From Bradyrhizobium sp. AZCC 1719 (GTDB lineage Bacteria; Pseudomonadota; Alphaproteobacteria; Rhizobiales; Xanthobacteraceae), in NCBI RefSeq assembly GCF_036924525.1, contig NZ_JAZHRU010000001.1, positions 5,795,001-5,859,000 on the forward strand: DNA of 64,000 bases, in the 5' to 3' direction. Shown here piece after piece: positions 7,271 to 14,477 of the stretch. The notes beneath the pieces are model-generated. The model worked only from the letters and a program-made list of their open reading frames with translations. It was not told the origin of the DNA and made no database searches. Positions within the stretch are counted from its first letter, which is position 1; every line of letters begins with the position of its first letter. The position numbers were made by a program, and so were the translations under genes.

Positions 7271-8259
7271 CCGCCGCCCGCAAATCGCGATCCAGCGGCA
7301 ATTGGTGGACCGTATACGGCGGCCCGCTGCTGATCGGCGTGCTGTCGGTCGCGGGGCTATTAAGCGCGCTATTGTCCGAGGGACCCGGCCGCTATTTTTC
7401 CTGGCTCGCGCTCGGCGCGCCCGTCGCGCTCACCGTGTGGTTTTTCGCCCGACGGAGACTAAGCGGGCCGCATCAGCTTGAGCGTGGCGGCGAGCCGCAG
7501 GCTGCGCTTCCCGGCCAGCGCAATGGCTTCGAGCTGTGCGCCGGCCTCGTCGCAGGTACCGGTAAAGCCGATGCCTACCTCATGGCCGCCGAACACAGGG
7601 TTTTCACCTTTCGCCGGCGTGTGCTCCTGGTTGAGGATCTCGCCCTTCCAGCGGCCGTCGGCCGAGGAGTAGGAGCCGAGGTAATAGAAAAAAGCGTCGC
7701 CGCCGAGGATGCGGCCGTCCAGCAGCAGCATGACGCCCGACAGACCCGCGTCGATACCGTCAAGCGCGCGAAGCTGGAGGGAATAGAGCCCGTTGACGAT
7801 ACCGCCCTGCCCGACGGACCCGACCGGTGGCAGCGCCTCGTCGTCGAGCCGCGTCAGGTCGGCCCAGAACAAGGCGCCCGGCCGCGGCGCGGCGCTGCCT
7901 TCAAAACGAATCTTATTGCCCATCAGCCTGCCGCGCACGCTGATGGCGGCAACATCGGTGTCCATCAGCGGCTTGTAGTGCGGGTCGTCATTATGGCGCT
8001 GGGTGATGACCTCGCCGATGATTTCCTCGCCGCTTTCTCGATAGGTGCCGAGATGGGCAAAGGCCGAATTGCCGCCCAACATCTTGCCATCATGCATGCA
8101 CATGATGCTGCGGCCGAACGCGTCGTTCACGCCGTACTCGACTTTGTAGAGTCCGTTCAGCAAGGAAGGTGTCCTGCACTATCGAATCGTCCGCCGGGCT
8201 TAGCACCGCCGCCGCGATGGAACCAGCGCGCGTTTTATCGCAGTTTCAATGCCGTTTGA
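7267..8259 (+). CDS. Small membrane protein with apparently lost stop codon
   Basis: The start codon overlaps the PepSY stop (ATGA). The first 65 residues look like a genuine small inner-membrane protein: basic N-terminus, WWTVYGGPLLIGVLSVAGLLSALL (helix 1), FSWLALGAPVALTVWFFARRR (helix 2). A protein of this kind would be expected to stop after the basic FFARRR at about 7461. Instead the frame stays open to 8259, and everything after codon 66 is antisense to the GrlR-like gene on the other strand and has no protein-like character. A TAA lies one frame off at this point (agacTAAgc), so a small indel may have removed the stop. The functional part is most likely 7267 to about 7465. Confidence 0.45.
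   Translation: MTAARKSRSSGNWWTVYGGPLLIGVLSVAGLLSALLSEGPGRYFSWLALGAPVALTVWFFARRRLSGPHQLERGGEPQAALPGQRNGFELCAGLVAGTGKADAYLMAAEHRVFTFRRRVLLVEDLALPAAVGRGVGAEVIEKSVAAEDAAVQQQHDARQTRVDTVKRAKLEGIEPVDDTALPDGPDRWQRLVVEPRQVGPEQGARPRRGAAFKTNLIAHQPAAHADGGNIGVHQRLVVRVVIMALGDDLADDFLAAFSIGAEMGKGRIAAQHLAIMHAHDAAAERVVHAVLDFVESVQQGRCPALSNRPPGLAPPPRWNQRAFYRSFNAV
7459..8163 (-). CDS. GrlR-like tandem-repeat protein, paralogue 1
   Basis: A 234-residue protein built from two copies of a GrlR-like beta-barrel unit. Repeat 1 begins LNGLYKVEYGVNDAFGRSIMCMHDGKMLGGNSAFAHLGTY; repeat 2 begins VNGLYSLQLRALDGIDAGLSGVMLLLDGRILGGDAFFYYLGSY. GrlR is the small lipocalin-like regulator that binds the GrlA activator of enteropathogenic type III secretion; here there is no type III system nearby. 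The start is TTG, directly before the first repeat. The tail HEVGIGFTGTCDEAGAQLEAIALAGKRSLR is shared with the two paralogues at 9673 and 15612. Function is unknown; a ligand-binding or polymer-binding role would fit the fold. Confidence 0.75.
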   Translation of the reverse strand: MLNGLYKVEYGVNDAFGRSIMCMHDGKMLGGNSAFAHLGTYRESGEEIIGEVITQRHNDDPHYKPLMDTDVAAISVRGRLMGNKIRFEGSAAPRPGALFWADLTRLDDEALPPVGSVGQGGIVNGLYSLQLRALDGIDAGLSGVMLLLDGRILGGDAFFYYLGSYSSADGRWKGEILNQEHTPAKGENPVFGGHEVGIGFTGTCDEAGAQLEAIALAGKRSLRLAATLKLMRPA

Positions 8260-8395
8260 AATACTGCACGGCGCGCTCGTGCTTTTCCGCCGCCGCACGC
8301 GATTTGAAGGTTCCGAGGTTACGGCGCTTGCCGGTTTTCGGATTGATTTTGCGGGAATAGAGCCGGTATTCGCCCGATTGCAGTTTTCGGATCAT
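8246..8395 (-). CDS. Small basic conserved protein (49 aa)
   Basis: A short gene encoding 49 residues: MIRKLQSGEYRLYSRK, then INPKTGKRRNLGTFKSRAAAEKHERAVQYFKRH. The pattern (beta-rich start with GEYRLYSRK, a KTGKRRNLGTF motif, and a helix AAAEKHERAVQYFK) looks like a compact conserved fold resembling the arm-type DNA-binding domain of phage integrases (GxYRL...GKRRxLGTFxTxxEAxxA), although much shorter than any integrase. Strongly basic, so nucleic-acid binding is plausible. A candidate EcfG promoter lies 36 bases upstream. A GTG six bases before... nine bases upstream in frame is an alternative start. Confidence 0.7.
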   Translation of the reverse strand: MIRKLQSGEYRLYSRKINPKTGKRRNLGTFKSRAAAEKHERAVQYFKRH

Positions 8396-8431
8396 GGCCA
8401 GCACCGCTTTCTTGCGCGCCCCGTCCGCAAT

Positions 8432-8457
8432 AATGACGCCACGGGTCCCCTTGTTCC
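8432..8457 (-). promoter_or_regulatory. Candidate EcfG promoter
   Basis: Minus strand: GGAAC (8457-8453), 17 bases, CATT (8435-8432). It matches GGAAC-N16/17-CGTT at eight of nine positions. The -10 ends 36 bases before the ATG of the 49-residue basic protein. It faces away from the transporter gene at 8533. Confidence 0.45.
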
Positions 8458-8532
8458 GCTCCGGCTATTCGCGTTGTCTGGCCTTGCAATGCCGGGATCG
8501 TTTGGCCGGCGTGGAATGAACGGGGGGATCAC

Positions 8533-8976
8533 GTGCAACATTTCTTCCTCTATTTTCTTGCGCTCGGCGCTGGCGTCAGCGTCGCGACCCAGCAGGTGCT
8601 CAATGGCAGTCTGCGCACGGCGCTGGGCTCGCCGGCCTGGGCGGGGCTGATCAGCTATGCGGGCGGCCTCATCACCATGATCGTCGCGGTGATCGCGCTC
8701 GGCGAACGCGTGCCGTCCTGGAAAGCAATGGTCGATGTGCCGTGGTATGCGTGGTCCGGCGGCGTGTTCGGCGCTGCCTTCATCCTGCTGGCGATCTTGC
8801 TGTTACCCTCGCTCGGCGCAGCGACGCTGTTTGCGCTGGTCATTGCCGGCCAGGTGCTCGCCGCAGTGACGCTCGACCATTTCGGCGCGTTTGGGCTGAC
8901 GCCGCATCCCGTCAGCGCCGCGCGGCTCGCAGGCGCAGTGCTGTTGATCGCCGGTGTCGTCTTGATCCGGGATTGA
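8533..8976 (+). CDS. DMT-superfamily YdcZ-like membrane protein
   Basis: A 147-residue very hydrophobic protein with about five membrane helices, the size and pattern of the YdcZ (DUF606) branch of the drug/metabolite transporter superfamily. Visible signatures are ATQQVLNGSLRTALGSPAWAGLISYAGGLI in the first half and GAATLFALVIAGQVLAAVTLDHFG in the second. The single-length (half-size) protein probably dimerises, as is known for small DMT members. The start is GTG at 8533. Substrate cannot be told from sequence. Its 3' end almost touches the convergent ModA-like gene. Confidence 0.8.
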   Translation: MQHFFLYFLALGAGVSVATQQVLNGSLRTALGSPAWAGLISYAGGLITMIVAVIALGERVPSWKAMVDVPWYAWSGGVFGAAFILLAILLLPSLGAATLFALVIAGQVLAAVTLDHFGAFGLTPHPVSAARLAGAVLLIAGVVLIRD

Positions 8977-8979
8977 AAT

Positions 8980-9666
8980 TCAGGGCTCGAGCCCGCTCTC
9001 GCGCAACGCCGGCGCGGCCGCAGGCGACGCAAGAAATCGCAGCAGCCGGTCCGCCTCATCCGGCTTGTTGCTCGCTACCATACGCCCGGCGGAAAACACC
9101 GCGGGCGTTTGCAAGTCGCGTGGAATGGCTCCAACCACCTCGATGCCGCCGACCTGCTTCAACTCGCTGATCTGCTGGACGGCGAGATCGGCCTCGCCTG
9201 TCACCAGCTTCTCAGCGGTAAAACCCTGCGGGATGATCTGCGCCCTCGCATTGACCTCGGAGGCAATGCCGAGTTGCTCGATCAGTTTTGCAAACAGAAT
9301 GCCGCTGGCGCCGAGCCGCGAATAGGCCACCGAGCGCGCGCCGAGTAACGCCGCGCGCAGCGCCGTCTCGGTCGCGATATCGGGATGGGCTGCCCCGGCC
9401 TTCACGGCGATGCCGACGAAGGAGCGGGCCAGGTCCACGCAAGTCTCCGTGACCACCCGCCCCTCGCGCACGACTTCGTCCAGCCCCTCGCGGGTCAGGA
9501 TGACGACGTCCGCGGCCTCGCCCGCGCGCAGCCGGTCCAACAGCGCCAGCGTGGGCGCGAAATCGGCATCGATGCGTGCGCCGCTGGCTGCCTGATACTG
9601 GCCGGCCAGGCTTTGCATGGCGCCCTTCAACGCCAGCGTCGAAAGCATCCGCATGGTATCAGCCAT
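8980..9666 (-). CDS. ModA-like substrate-binding domain protein without signal peptide
   Basis: A 228-residue protein with the periplasmic-binding-protein fold of the ModA/molybdate group: MRMLSTLALKGAMQSLAGQYQAASG at the N-terminus, LLDRLRAGEAADVVILT, SRLGASGILFAKLIEQLGI and LVTGEADLAVQQISEL. Exported ModA proteins carry a signal peptide; here the mature domain begins at once, so it is predicted to be cytoplasmic or to be an odd relative. No ABC permease or ATPase lies nearby. It starts 6 bases after the stop of the upstream GrlR-like gene, which implies co-transcription. Ligand unknown. Confidence 0.75.
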   Translation of the reverse strand: MADTMRMLSTLALKGAMQSLAGQYQAASGARIDADFAPTLALLDRLRAGEAADVVILTREGLDEVVREGRVVTETCVDLARSFVGIAVKAGAAHPDIATETALRAALLGARSVAYSRLGASGILFAKLIEQLGIASEVNARAQIIPQGFTAEKLVTGEADLAVQQISELKQVGGIEVVGAIPRDLQTPAVFSAGRMVASNKPDEADRLLRFLASPAAAPALRESGLEP

Positions 9667-9672
9667 CGGCTG

Positions 9673-10377
9673 CTATACCCGGCGCATCAGTCTGAGCACC
9701 GCGGTCATGCGAAGGCTGCGCTTGCCGGCGAGCGCGGTCGCCTCCAAGAGCGCGCCTTGCTCGTCGCAGGAGCCGGAAAAGCCGATACCGACTTCATGGC
9801 CGCCGAAGATGGGGTTCTCGCCCATGGCGGGCGTGTGCTCCTGATTGAGAATCTGGCCTTTCCAGCGGCCGTTCTCCGAGGTGTACGTGCCGAGATAGTA
9901 GAAGGATGCGTCGCCGCCGAGGATGCGCCCGTCATTGAGCAGCATTACGCCGGTCAGGCCGCCCTCGACGCCGTCGAGCAGGCGAACGTGGATGGAATAG
10001 AGGCCGTTGACGATGCCGCCCACGCCGACGCTGCCGGCGATCGGGATGGCCTCCTGCTCGATCGGCGTCATCACCGACTGGAACGCCACGCCGGGCAACT
10101 CCTTCAAGCCCCCTTCGAAGCGGTACAGATTGCCGTCTGCCCTGCCCTTCGCCAGCAAGGTGGCATCATCGGTGCCGGCCATCGCGCGGTAATTCGGGTC
10201 CGGGTTGTGGCGCACGGTCTGGATCACGATGTCGACGCCATCGTCCCGTTTTTCGTAACTGCCGATATGGGCAAAGGCCGAATTGCCGCCCAGCATCTTG
10301 CCGCCGCGCGCATACATCACGCTGCGGCCGACCGCCGCGCCAAGCTGAAACCTGACTTTGTAAAATCCCTCAAACAA
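9673..10377 (-). CDS. GrlR-like tandem-repeat protein, paralogue 2
   Basis: Two GrlR-like repeats as in the paralogue at 7459: LFEGFYKVRFQLGAAVGRSVMYARGGKMLGGNSAFAHIGSY and VNGLYSIHVRLLDGVEGGLTGVMLLNDGRILGGDASFYYLGTY, then the shared tail HEVGIGFSGSCDEQGALLEATALAGKRSLR. I place the start at the TTG at 10377, directly before the first repeat with GGGGTGA 7 bases upstream; this gives 234 residues, identical in length to paralogue 1. A GTG at 10425 and an ATG at 10422 would add about 15 residues with no counterpart. It is followed by the ModA-like gene after 6 bases. Confidence 0.75.
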   Translation of the reverse strand: MFEGFYKVRFQLGAAVGRSVMYARGGKMLGGNSAFAHIGSYEKRDDGVDIVIQTVRHNPDPNYRAMAGTDDATLLAKGRADGNLYRFEGGLKELPGVAFQSVMTPIEQEAIPIAGSVGVGGIVNGLYSIHVRLLDGVEGGLTGVMLLNDGRILGGDASFYYLGTYTSENGRWKGQILNQEHTPAMGENPIFGGHEVGIGFSGSCDEQGALLEATALAGKRSLRMTAVLRLMRRV

Positions 10378-10493
10378 TGCCGTCACCCCGGCAAACCCGG
10401 CTAATTGTCTAGCGCGGTTCATCACGCAGGGAAACGGCCTTGAACGGACGTATTTGAGTCAACCTTTCGAGGCGCGGTGTCATCAAAACGCAA

Positions 10494-10524
10494 TGATCCG
10501 CCAAGGCGATGCCCTGGCGGATCA
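10494..10524 (-). terminator. Probable rho-independent terminator of glnII
   Basis: A 14-base arm (TGATCCGCCAAGGC) and its near-perfect complement separated by a GAT loop lie 40 bases past the glnII stop. On the minus strand the hairpin is followed by a modestly T-rich ATTGCGTTTTG. One A-C mismatch interrupts the stem. Confidence 0.7.
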
Positions 10525-10563
10525 GCTTTGCAACCCGGAAAGCCGGATTGTATCGTCGGTCTC

Positions 10564-11601
10564 TTAAGCCGCGGCCGCCTTGGCGCCGGTCGGGACTTCC
10601 GCGATCGTCTTCAGGATCTGGGACGCGATCTGGTAGGGGTCGCCCTGCGAGTTCGGGCGGCGGTCTTCCAGATAGCCCTTGTAGCCATTGTTGACGAAGG
10701 AGTGCGGAACGCGGATCGAGGCGCCGCGGTCAGCCACGCCGTAGCTGAACTTGTTCCAGGGCGCGGTCTCGTGCTTGCCGGTCAGGCGCTTGTCGTTGTC
10801 CGGCCCGTAGACGGCAATGTGGTCCATGAGATTCTTCTCAAAGGCAGCCATCAGCTTCTCGAAGTATTCCTTGCCACCAACTTCGCGCATGTACTTGGTC
10901 GAGAAGTTGGCGTGCATGCCCGAGCCGTTCCAGTCGGTATCGCCGAGCGGCTTGCAGTGGAATTCGATGTCGATGCCGTAGCTCTCGGTCAGGCGCAGCA
11001 TCAGGTAGCGAGCCATCCACATCTGGTCGGCAGCGGTCTTGGAGCCCTTGCCGAAGATCTGGAATTCCCACTGGCCCTTCGCCACTTCGGCGTTGATGCC
11101 TTCGTGGTTGATGCCGGCGGCGAGGCAGAGGTTGAGATGCTCTTCCACGATCTTGCGGGCGACATCGCCAACGTTCTTGTAGCCAACGCCGGTGTAATAC
11201 GGGCCCTGCGGACCCGGATAACCGTCCGAGGGGAAGCCGAGCGGACGGCCGTCCTTGTAGAAGAAATATTCCTGCTCGAAGCCGAACCAGGCGCCTTCAT
11301 CGTCGAGGATGGTTGCGCGCTTGTTCGAGGGGTGCGGGGTCTTGCCATCGGGCATCATGACTTCGCACATCACCAGCGCGCCGTTTTCCCGCGCAGCATC
11401 CGGATAGACGGCGACCGGCTTCAGCACGCAATCGGAGCTGTGGCCTTCGGCCTGCATGGTGGACGAGCCGTCGAAACCCCACAGCGGAAGCTGTTCGAGC
11501 GTCGGGAACTTGTCGAATTCCTTGATCTGCGTTTTGCCGCGCAGATTCGGCGTCGGCGTATAGCCGTCGAGCCAAATATACTCGAGCTTGTACTTGGTCA
11601 T
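10564..11601 (-). CDS. glnII: Glutamine synthetase type II
   Basis: This 345-residue enzyme condenses ammonium and glutamate to glutamine with ATP. The sequence is the eukaryote-like GSII of rhizobia: KYKLEYIWLDGY at the start, WGFDGSSTMQAEG, the metal/ATP motif FGFEQEYFF, AGINHEGINAEVAKGQWEFQ, NGSGMHANFS, and RVPHSFVNNGYKGYLEDRRPNSQGDPYQ near the end. Length agrees with the family. Unlike GSI it lacks the adenylylation-site loop. In Bradyrhizobium glnII is known to be transcribed from a sigma-54 promoter under NtrC in nitrogen limitation; the matching promoter is visible at 11725-11739. A hairpin terminator follows. The leader of about 110 bases before ATG is longer than usual. Confidence 0.97.
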   Translation of the reverse strand: MTKYKLEYIWLDGYTPTPNLRGKTQIKEFDKFPTLEQLPLWGFDGSSTMQAEGHSSDCVLKPVAVYPDAARENGALVMCEVMMPDGKTPHPSNKRATILDDEGAWFGFEQEYFFYKDGRPLGFPSDGYPGPQGPYYTGVGYKNVGDVARKIVEEHLNLCLAAGINHEGINAEVAKGQWEFQIFGKGSKTAADQMWMARYLMLRLTESYGIDIEFHCKPLGDTDWNGSGMHANFSTKYMREVGGKEYFEKLMAAFEKNLMDHIAVYGPDNDKRLTGKHETAPWNKFSYGVADRGASIRVPHSFVNNGYKGYLEDRRPNSQGDPYQIASQILKTIAEVPTGAKAAAA

Positions 11602-11724
11602 TGAGCCTCTCTTGAGTTGCTATGAAATGCGGAAGACCGAAACCTTGAATTCTGGATTTTGACGCCCAGCCCCTGGAGGTCTCCGCATACGTGTACCCGG
11701 CCACGTCAGGCCACTTCTCACTAA

Positions 11725-11739
11725 GCACGTAACGTGCCA
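11725..11739 (-). promoter_or_regulatory. Sigma-54 (-24/-12) promoter of glnII
   Basis: Minus-strand TGGCACG (11739-11733), four bases, GTGC (11728-11725). The consensus is TGGCACG-N4-TTGC; only the first T of the -12 element differs, and the invariant GG and GC have the correct spacing. It lies about 125 bases before the glnII start. Confidence 0.8.
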
Positions 11740-12167
11740 ATCGCTGCAGTGCGGCATCGGCGTTGCACAGCTCGCGCCGGCGATGGCCTAAAATAGAAGC
11801 TGCGACATAGGAGCGCGGCAGGGCACCAGATCGGGCGGTCCGGCGATGGGCTTGCGAACTGAATCCAGCCTATTTTTCCGGCATTTTCCCTTCGCTGCCG
11901 CTAGGCGCTCAAAGGTGCGGCATCCTTTTGAGGTCCCCGCGTCGGACGCCAACTCACCCGAGCAACCATCCCGCCGGCCCACGCGTTGGTCATGCAAATG
12001 CTGCCTCGCAGAATGCACCGCCAAAACTGCCTACGAAATAGACAAAACCTGCCGATCTGTTGGTCACTTGCACCTGCCCAGGGCACCGACAATATCGCCT
12101 TATGTAACCAGTAGAGAACGAGTCGGGCGCACCATGGAGGCTCGCGCTTCGACAAAAGGAGACTGCA
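11740..12167. promoter_or_regulatory. Intergenic control region between glnII and the DUF2735-like gene, with possible NtrC site
   Basis: No convincing gene lies here. At 12069-12085 TGCACC, five bases, AGGGCA matches the NtrC site TGCACC-N5-GGTGCA at ten of twelve positions. It lies about 330 bases upstream of the glnII sigma-54 promoter and 83 bases before the DUF2735-like gene, so it could serve either. I saw no sigma-54 element for the rightward gene. Confidence 0.4.
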
Positions 12168-12371
12168 ATGATGAATCCGAGTTTGAATCACGGGTCAGCC
12201 ACGATCTACCAATTCCCAGCCGGGGGCCGGGCGGCTCTCGGGGGACGTCGCTATGGCGAGACCAAAGCCGTGACCGAGTTTGCGGCCCAGCCGGTCAACC
12301 TCGCGGATTGCTGCGATAGCTGGTACCACGCCGCGGCGATCGAGGACGCCAAGACCGAGCGGGATCACTGA
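12168..12371 (+). CDS. DUF2735-like small protein
   Basis: A 67-residue protein that begins MMNPSLNHGSATIYQFPAGGRAALGGRRYGE, the pattern I associate with DUF2735 (SAxIYQFPxGGRAxL). It is cytoplasmic and polar, with a CCDSWYHAAAIEDAK tail. AAAAGGAG lies 6 bases before the first of two ATGs. In rhizobia DUF2735 genes are often neighbours of glnII, and here it is divergent from glnII across a control region with an NtrC-like site, so a nitrogen-linked role is plausible. The biochemical function is unknown. Confidence 0.7.
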   Translation: MMNPSLNHGSATIYQFPAGGRAALGGRRYGETKAVTEFAAQPVNLADCCDSWYHAAAIEDAKTERDH

Positions 12372-12430
12372 TGCTTGGGAGGTGTTTGGCAGGGACGCGC
12401 CGGACAAACGAGGCGCGGACGGAGAACTAG

Positions 12431-12465
12431 AAAAGGGTCGGAACGAAATCGTTTCGGCCCTTTTT
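12431..12465. terminator. Bidirectional hairpin terminator
   Basis: AAAAGGG... CCCTTTTT: an 11-base stem (GGGTCGGAACG / CGTTTCGGCCC, with G-T pairs) with a short loop, flanked by A-run on one side and T-run on the other. It can end transcription of the DUF2735-like gene (plus) and of the lysozyme-inhibitor gene (minus), whose stop codon touches it. Confidence 0.8.
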
Positions 12466-12782
12466 CACGTCTGCTCGCACGTCGTGGTCCGCCGTCTGGC
12501 GTGCTTGAGTGTGGTGATGCCAGCTTTGGTGATCCGCAGGGTCACGCCCTTCCCCTGGTAACGCGCCCCTGACAAGACCCAACGCTTGGGCAGCGTCACC
12601 GCCTTGCCGTCGAGTTGTAGATGGGCACGCTTGTCGTATTGAAAAAATCCAACCGTGAATTGCGACCCGTCGGCGCAACGATAATTCTGGAAGCTGGACT
12701 GCGCCGATGCCTGTGACGGTATAGTTGCAACCGCGGCGAAGCCTAGCGCCGCGCCAAAAATCGTGATGTTCCGCCGATTCAT
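12465..12782 (-). CDS. MliC-family lysozyme inhibitor, secreted
   Basis: A 105-residue protein with a signal peptide (basic MNRRN, hydrophobic ITIFGAALGFAAVATI, cleavage near ASAQ, residues 25-28) and a C-type lysozyme-inhibitor (MliC) domain: YRCADGSQFTVGFF, AHLQLDGKAVTLP, a central GARYQGKGVTLRITKAGITTL and a final Cys that can pair with the first (C36 and C103 approx). MliC proteins sit in the periplasm or outer membrane and block c-type lysozymes of animal or plant hosts. There is no lipobox at the cleavage site, so it is predicted to be periplasmic. Single-gene unit with its own terminator. Confidence 0.75.
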   Translation of the reverse strand: MNRRNITIFGAALGFAAVATIPSQASAQSSFQNYRCADGSQFTVGFFQYDKRAHLQLDGKAVTLPKRWVLSGARYQGKGVTLRITKAGITTLKHARRRTTTCEQT

Positions 12783-12865
12783 GCTTCGCCCTCTTGCGAG
12801 TTCAGTATAGACGAGACGGGGCCGAACGACACCCGTCCCTTACTTTCCGTCCGAACCCTTGCTGC

Positions 12866-13615
12866 ATGATGTCAGATTCCCCTGCCCGCCATCTCAATCT
12901 TGCCGGCGCCAGCAATTTTCGCGATCTCGGCGGCTATCCCACAAGCGACGGCCGGACCGTACGCTGGCGGCAGATTTTTCGTTCCAACCATCTTGGCCAT
13001 CTCACCGAAGGCGATGTCTCCGTCCTGCGGGAGCTGGGCGTCCGCAGCGCGTTCGATTTTCGCGGCGCCGAGGAGCGCACCGCAGCGCTGTGCGGCATGC
13101 CGGAAATCACTGTTCATTCGCTGCCGGTCGAGCCGACAGTGGTCGCGGCGCTGCGCGCGATCGCCGCTGCTGGCACGCCACTATCGACGGACCACGCCGT
13201 CGAGGTGATGCGCGACTCCTATCGCAGCTATGTACAGAAGAACACGCAGCACTTCCGGAGCTTGTTTGCCCATCTCTTGGAAGACCGCGCGCCGCTGGTG
13301 ATCCATTGCACCGCCGGCAAGGACCGCACCGGCTTCGCGTGCGCGCTGATCCTGCATACGCTCGGCGTTTCCGAGGACACTATCTCGGAAGACTATCTGC
13401 TGACCAACCGCTTCTACCGCAGGGACCCCAACCACAGCAGCGACCTGCCCGAGGAGGTCAAACAGGTGCTGGGCTCGGTGCAGGCATCGTTCCTCGCCGC
13501 CGCCTTCGAGGCCATCGACGCCGACTATGGCGATCTCGAAACCTATCTCCGCGATGGTCTGGGTCTCGGCAAAGCCGAGCGCGCCCATCTCGAAGCACGC
13601 TATCTGCAGCGCTGA
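12866..13615 (+). CDS. Protein tyrosine phosphatase-like protein (Tyr_phosphatase3 family)
   Basis: About 249 residues. It begins with NLAGASNFRDLGGYPTSDGRTVRWRQIFRSNHLGHLTEGDV, the N-terminal signature of the bacterial tyrosine/serine phosphatase family related to LipA/MptpB, and has the P-loop HCTAGKDRTGFA (CX5R) near residue 150. The family removes phosphate from proteins or phosphoinositides. It has no signal peptide from this start; the double ATG at 12866/12869 is chosen because the conserved part begins a few residues later, while a GTG at 12794 would add a non-conserved tail. Followed directly by a dispersed hairpin repeat. Confidence 0.85.
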   Translation: MMSDSPARHLNLAGASNFRDLGGYPTSDGRTVRWRQIFRSNHLGHLTEGDVSVLRELGVRSAFDFRGAEERTAALCGMPEITVHSLPVEPTVVAALRAIAAAGTPLSTDHAVEVMRDSYRSYVQKNTQHFRSLFAHLLEDRAPLVIHCTAGKDRTGFACALILHTLGVSEDTISEDYLLTNRFYRRDPNHSSDLPEEVKQVLGSVQASFLAAAFEAIDADYGDLETYLRDGLGLGKAERAHLEARYLQR

Positions 13616-13616
13616 T

Positions 13617-13719
13617 TCAATAGCGTCTTCAAGCGACGTGGATTCCGGTTCGCGTGAAGAAAACGCGTCCAAACAAAAAATTAGGGCCCGGTTCTGATTC
13701 AATCAGAACCGGGCCCTAA
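13617..13719 (+). repeat. Dispersed intergenic repeat, copy A (with perfect terminal hairpin)
   Basis: The element reads roughly AGCG-TTTTC, a GTGGA..CCGGTTCGCGTGAAGAAAACGCGTC core, ACAAAAA, then a hairpin TTAGGGCCCGGTTCTGATT / AATCAGAACCGGGCCCTAA (13681-13699 and 13701-13719). Related copies occur at 27262-27363, 37971-38046 and, without the hairpin, 56145-56204. It lies between two convergent genes and could act as their terminator. Confidence 0.8.
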
Positions 13720-13726
13720 TCCGCCT

Positions 13727-14407
13727 TCACCTCACCCGCTGCATCGACACGACCTGCGCGGATAGCTTGCCGCCTCTCGCCCTGACGTTGACCTGCACCT
13801 TGTAGTCGTTGCTGGTTTCGCCCTTGGGCACATAGAGCATCGCGGTAAAGCGCACGCGACCGCGCGCATCGAGTGTCACCGGCAGATCCTCATGCACTCG
13901 GAAGGAATTACCCTGGCGATTTCGCGGCGGCAGCCTGGCCGTCATCACAGGTTCGACCAGCGCACGCAGATCGAGCTTGGTCGCCGTTGCACCATCAATC
14001 CGGTAATAGGCAAAGGAATCGCTTTCCCAGCGGCTGTTCGCGACCTCGATGACGGCCTGGCTGTCCGGTGACCAGGCCGCAATCAGTTCGTAGCGGTTCG
14101 CCCGCATCTCGCCTGTCTCCCAATGGGTGCCGCCGAGTGTCGCAAGCACCGCGCCATCGGTGACACGGATCAGGACGTTTTCGACGTCGTTGGGACTATC
14201 CTGGCCGGACGGCAGCCCCTGCGCGGTTCGCCAGGCGAACGCGTACCCCTTCGAGGGCGAGGTGGTGTCGGCGAAGACACGCATCGCAGCTTTCCCTTCG
14301 CCGCAAACGAGGCCGCCGTGTTGATCGGCGACGCAGCCTTGCGCATGCGCGGCGACCACCGACTGCAATGCGAAGAGAGCGAGTGGAAATGCGAGAGCGT
14401 AGCGCAT
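13727..14407 (-). CDS. Secreted protein of unknown function
   Basis: From the ATG at 14407 the 226-residue product starts MRYALAFPLALFALQSVVAAHAQG, a clear signal peptide with cleavage after AHA. The mature part has two early Cys (GCVADQHGGLVCGEG), WSPDSQAVIEV and a beta-rich pattern reminiscent of beta-propeller or TolB-like units, but no domain I can name. An upstream in-frame ATG at 14437 would place ten charged residues before the signal and is less likely. Convergent with the phosphatase gene across the repeat. Function unknown. Confidence 0.65.
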   Translation of the reverse strand: MRYALAFPLALFALQSVVAAHAQGCVADQHGGLVCGEGKAAMRVFADTTSPSKGYAFAWRTAQGLPSGQDSPNDVENVLIRVTDGAVLATLGGTHWETGEMRANRYELIAAWSPDSQAVIEVANSRWESDSFAYYRIDGATATKLDLRALVEPVMTARLPPRNRQGNSFRVHEDLPVTLDARGRVRFTAMLYVPKGETSNDYKVQVNVRARGGKLSAQVVSMQRVR

Positions 14408-14477
14408 GCGCGATCCTATCCGCCACGCGCAAATCATAAAGCAGACCGTGGCGGCTGGAAAGCCGCGCGCTATCGGC

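Noticed and set aside
10477..11604. Long plus-strand open frame of 375 codons across glnII
   Set aside because: It is the antisense of a certain gene (glnII); composition is Arg/Val/Ala rich without a domain, as expected for high-GC shadow frames.
12086..12167. Search for a sigma-54 promoter of the DUF2735-like gene
   Set aside because: No GG-N10-GC arrangement with acceptable flanking bases occurs in this stretch.
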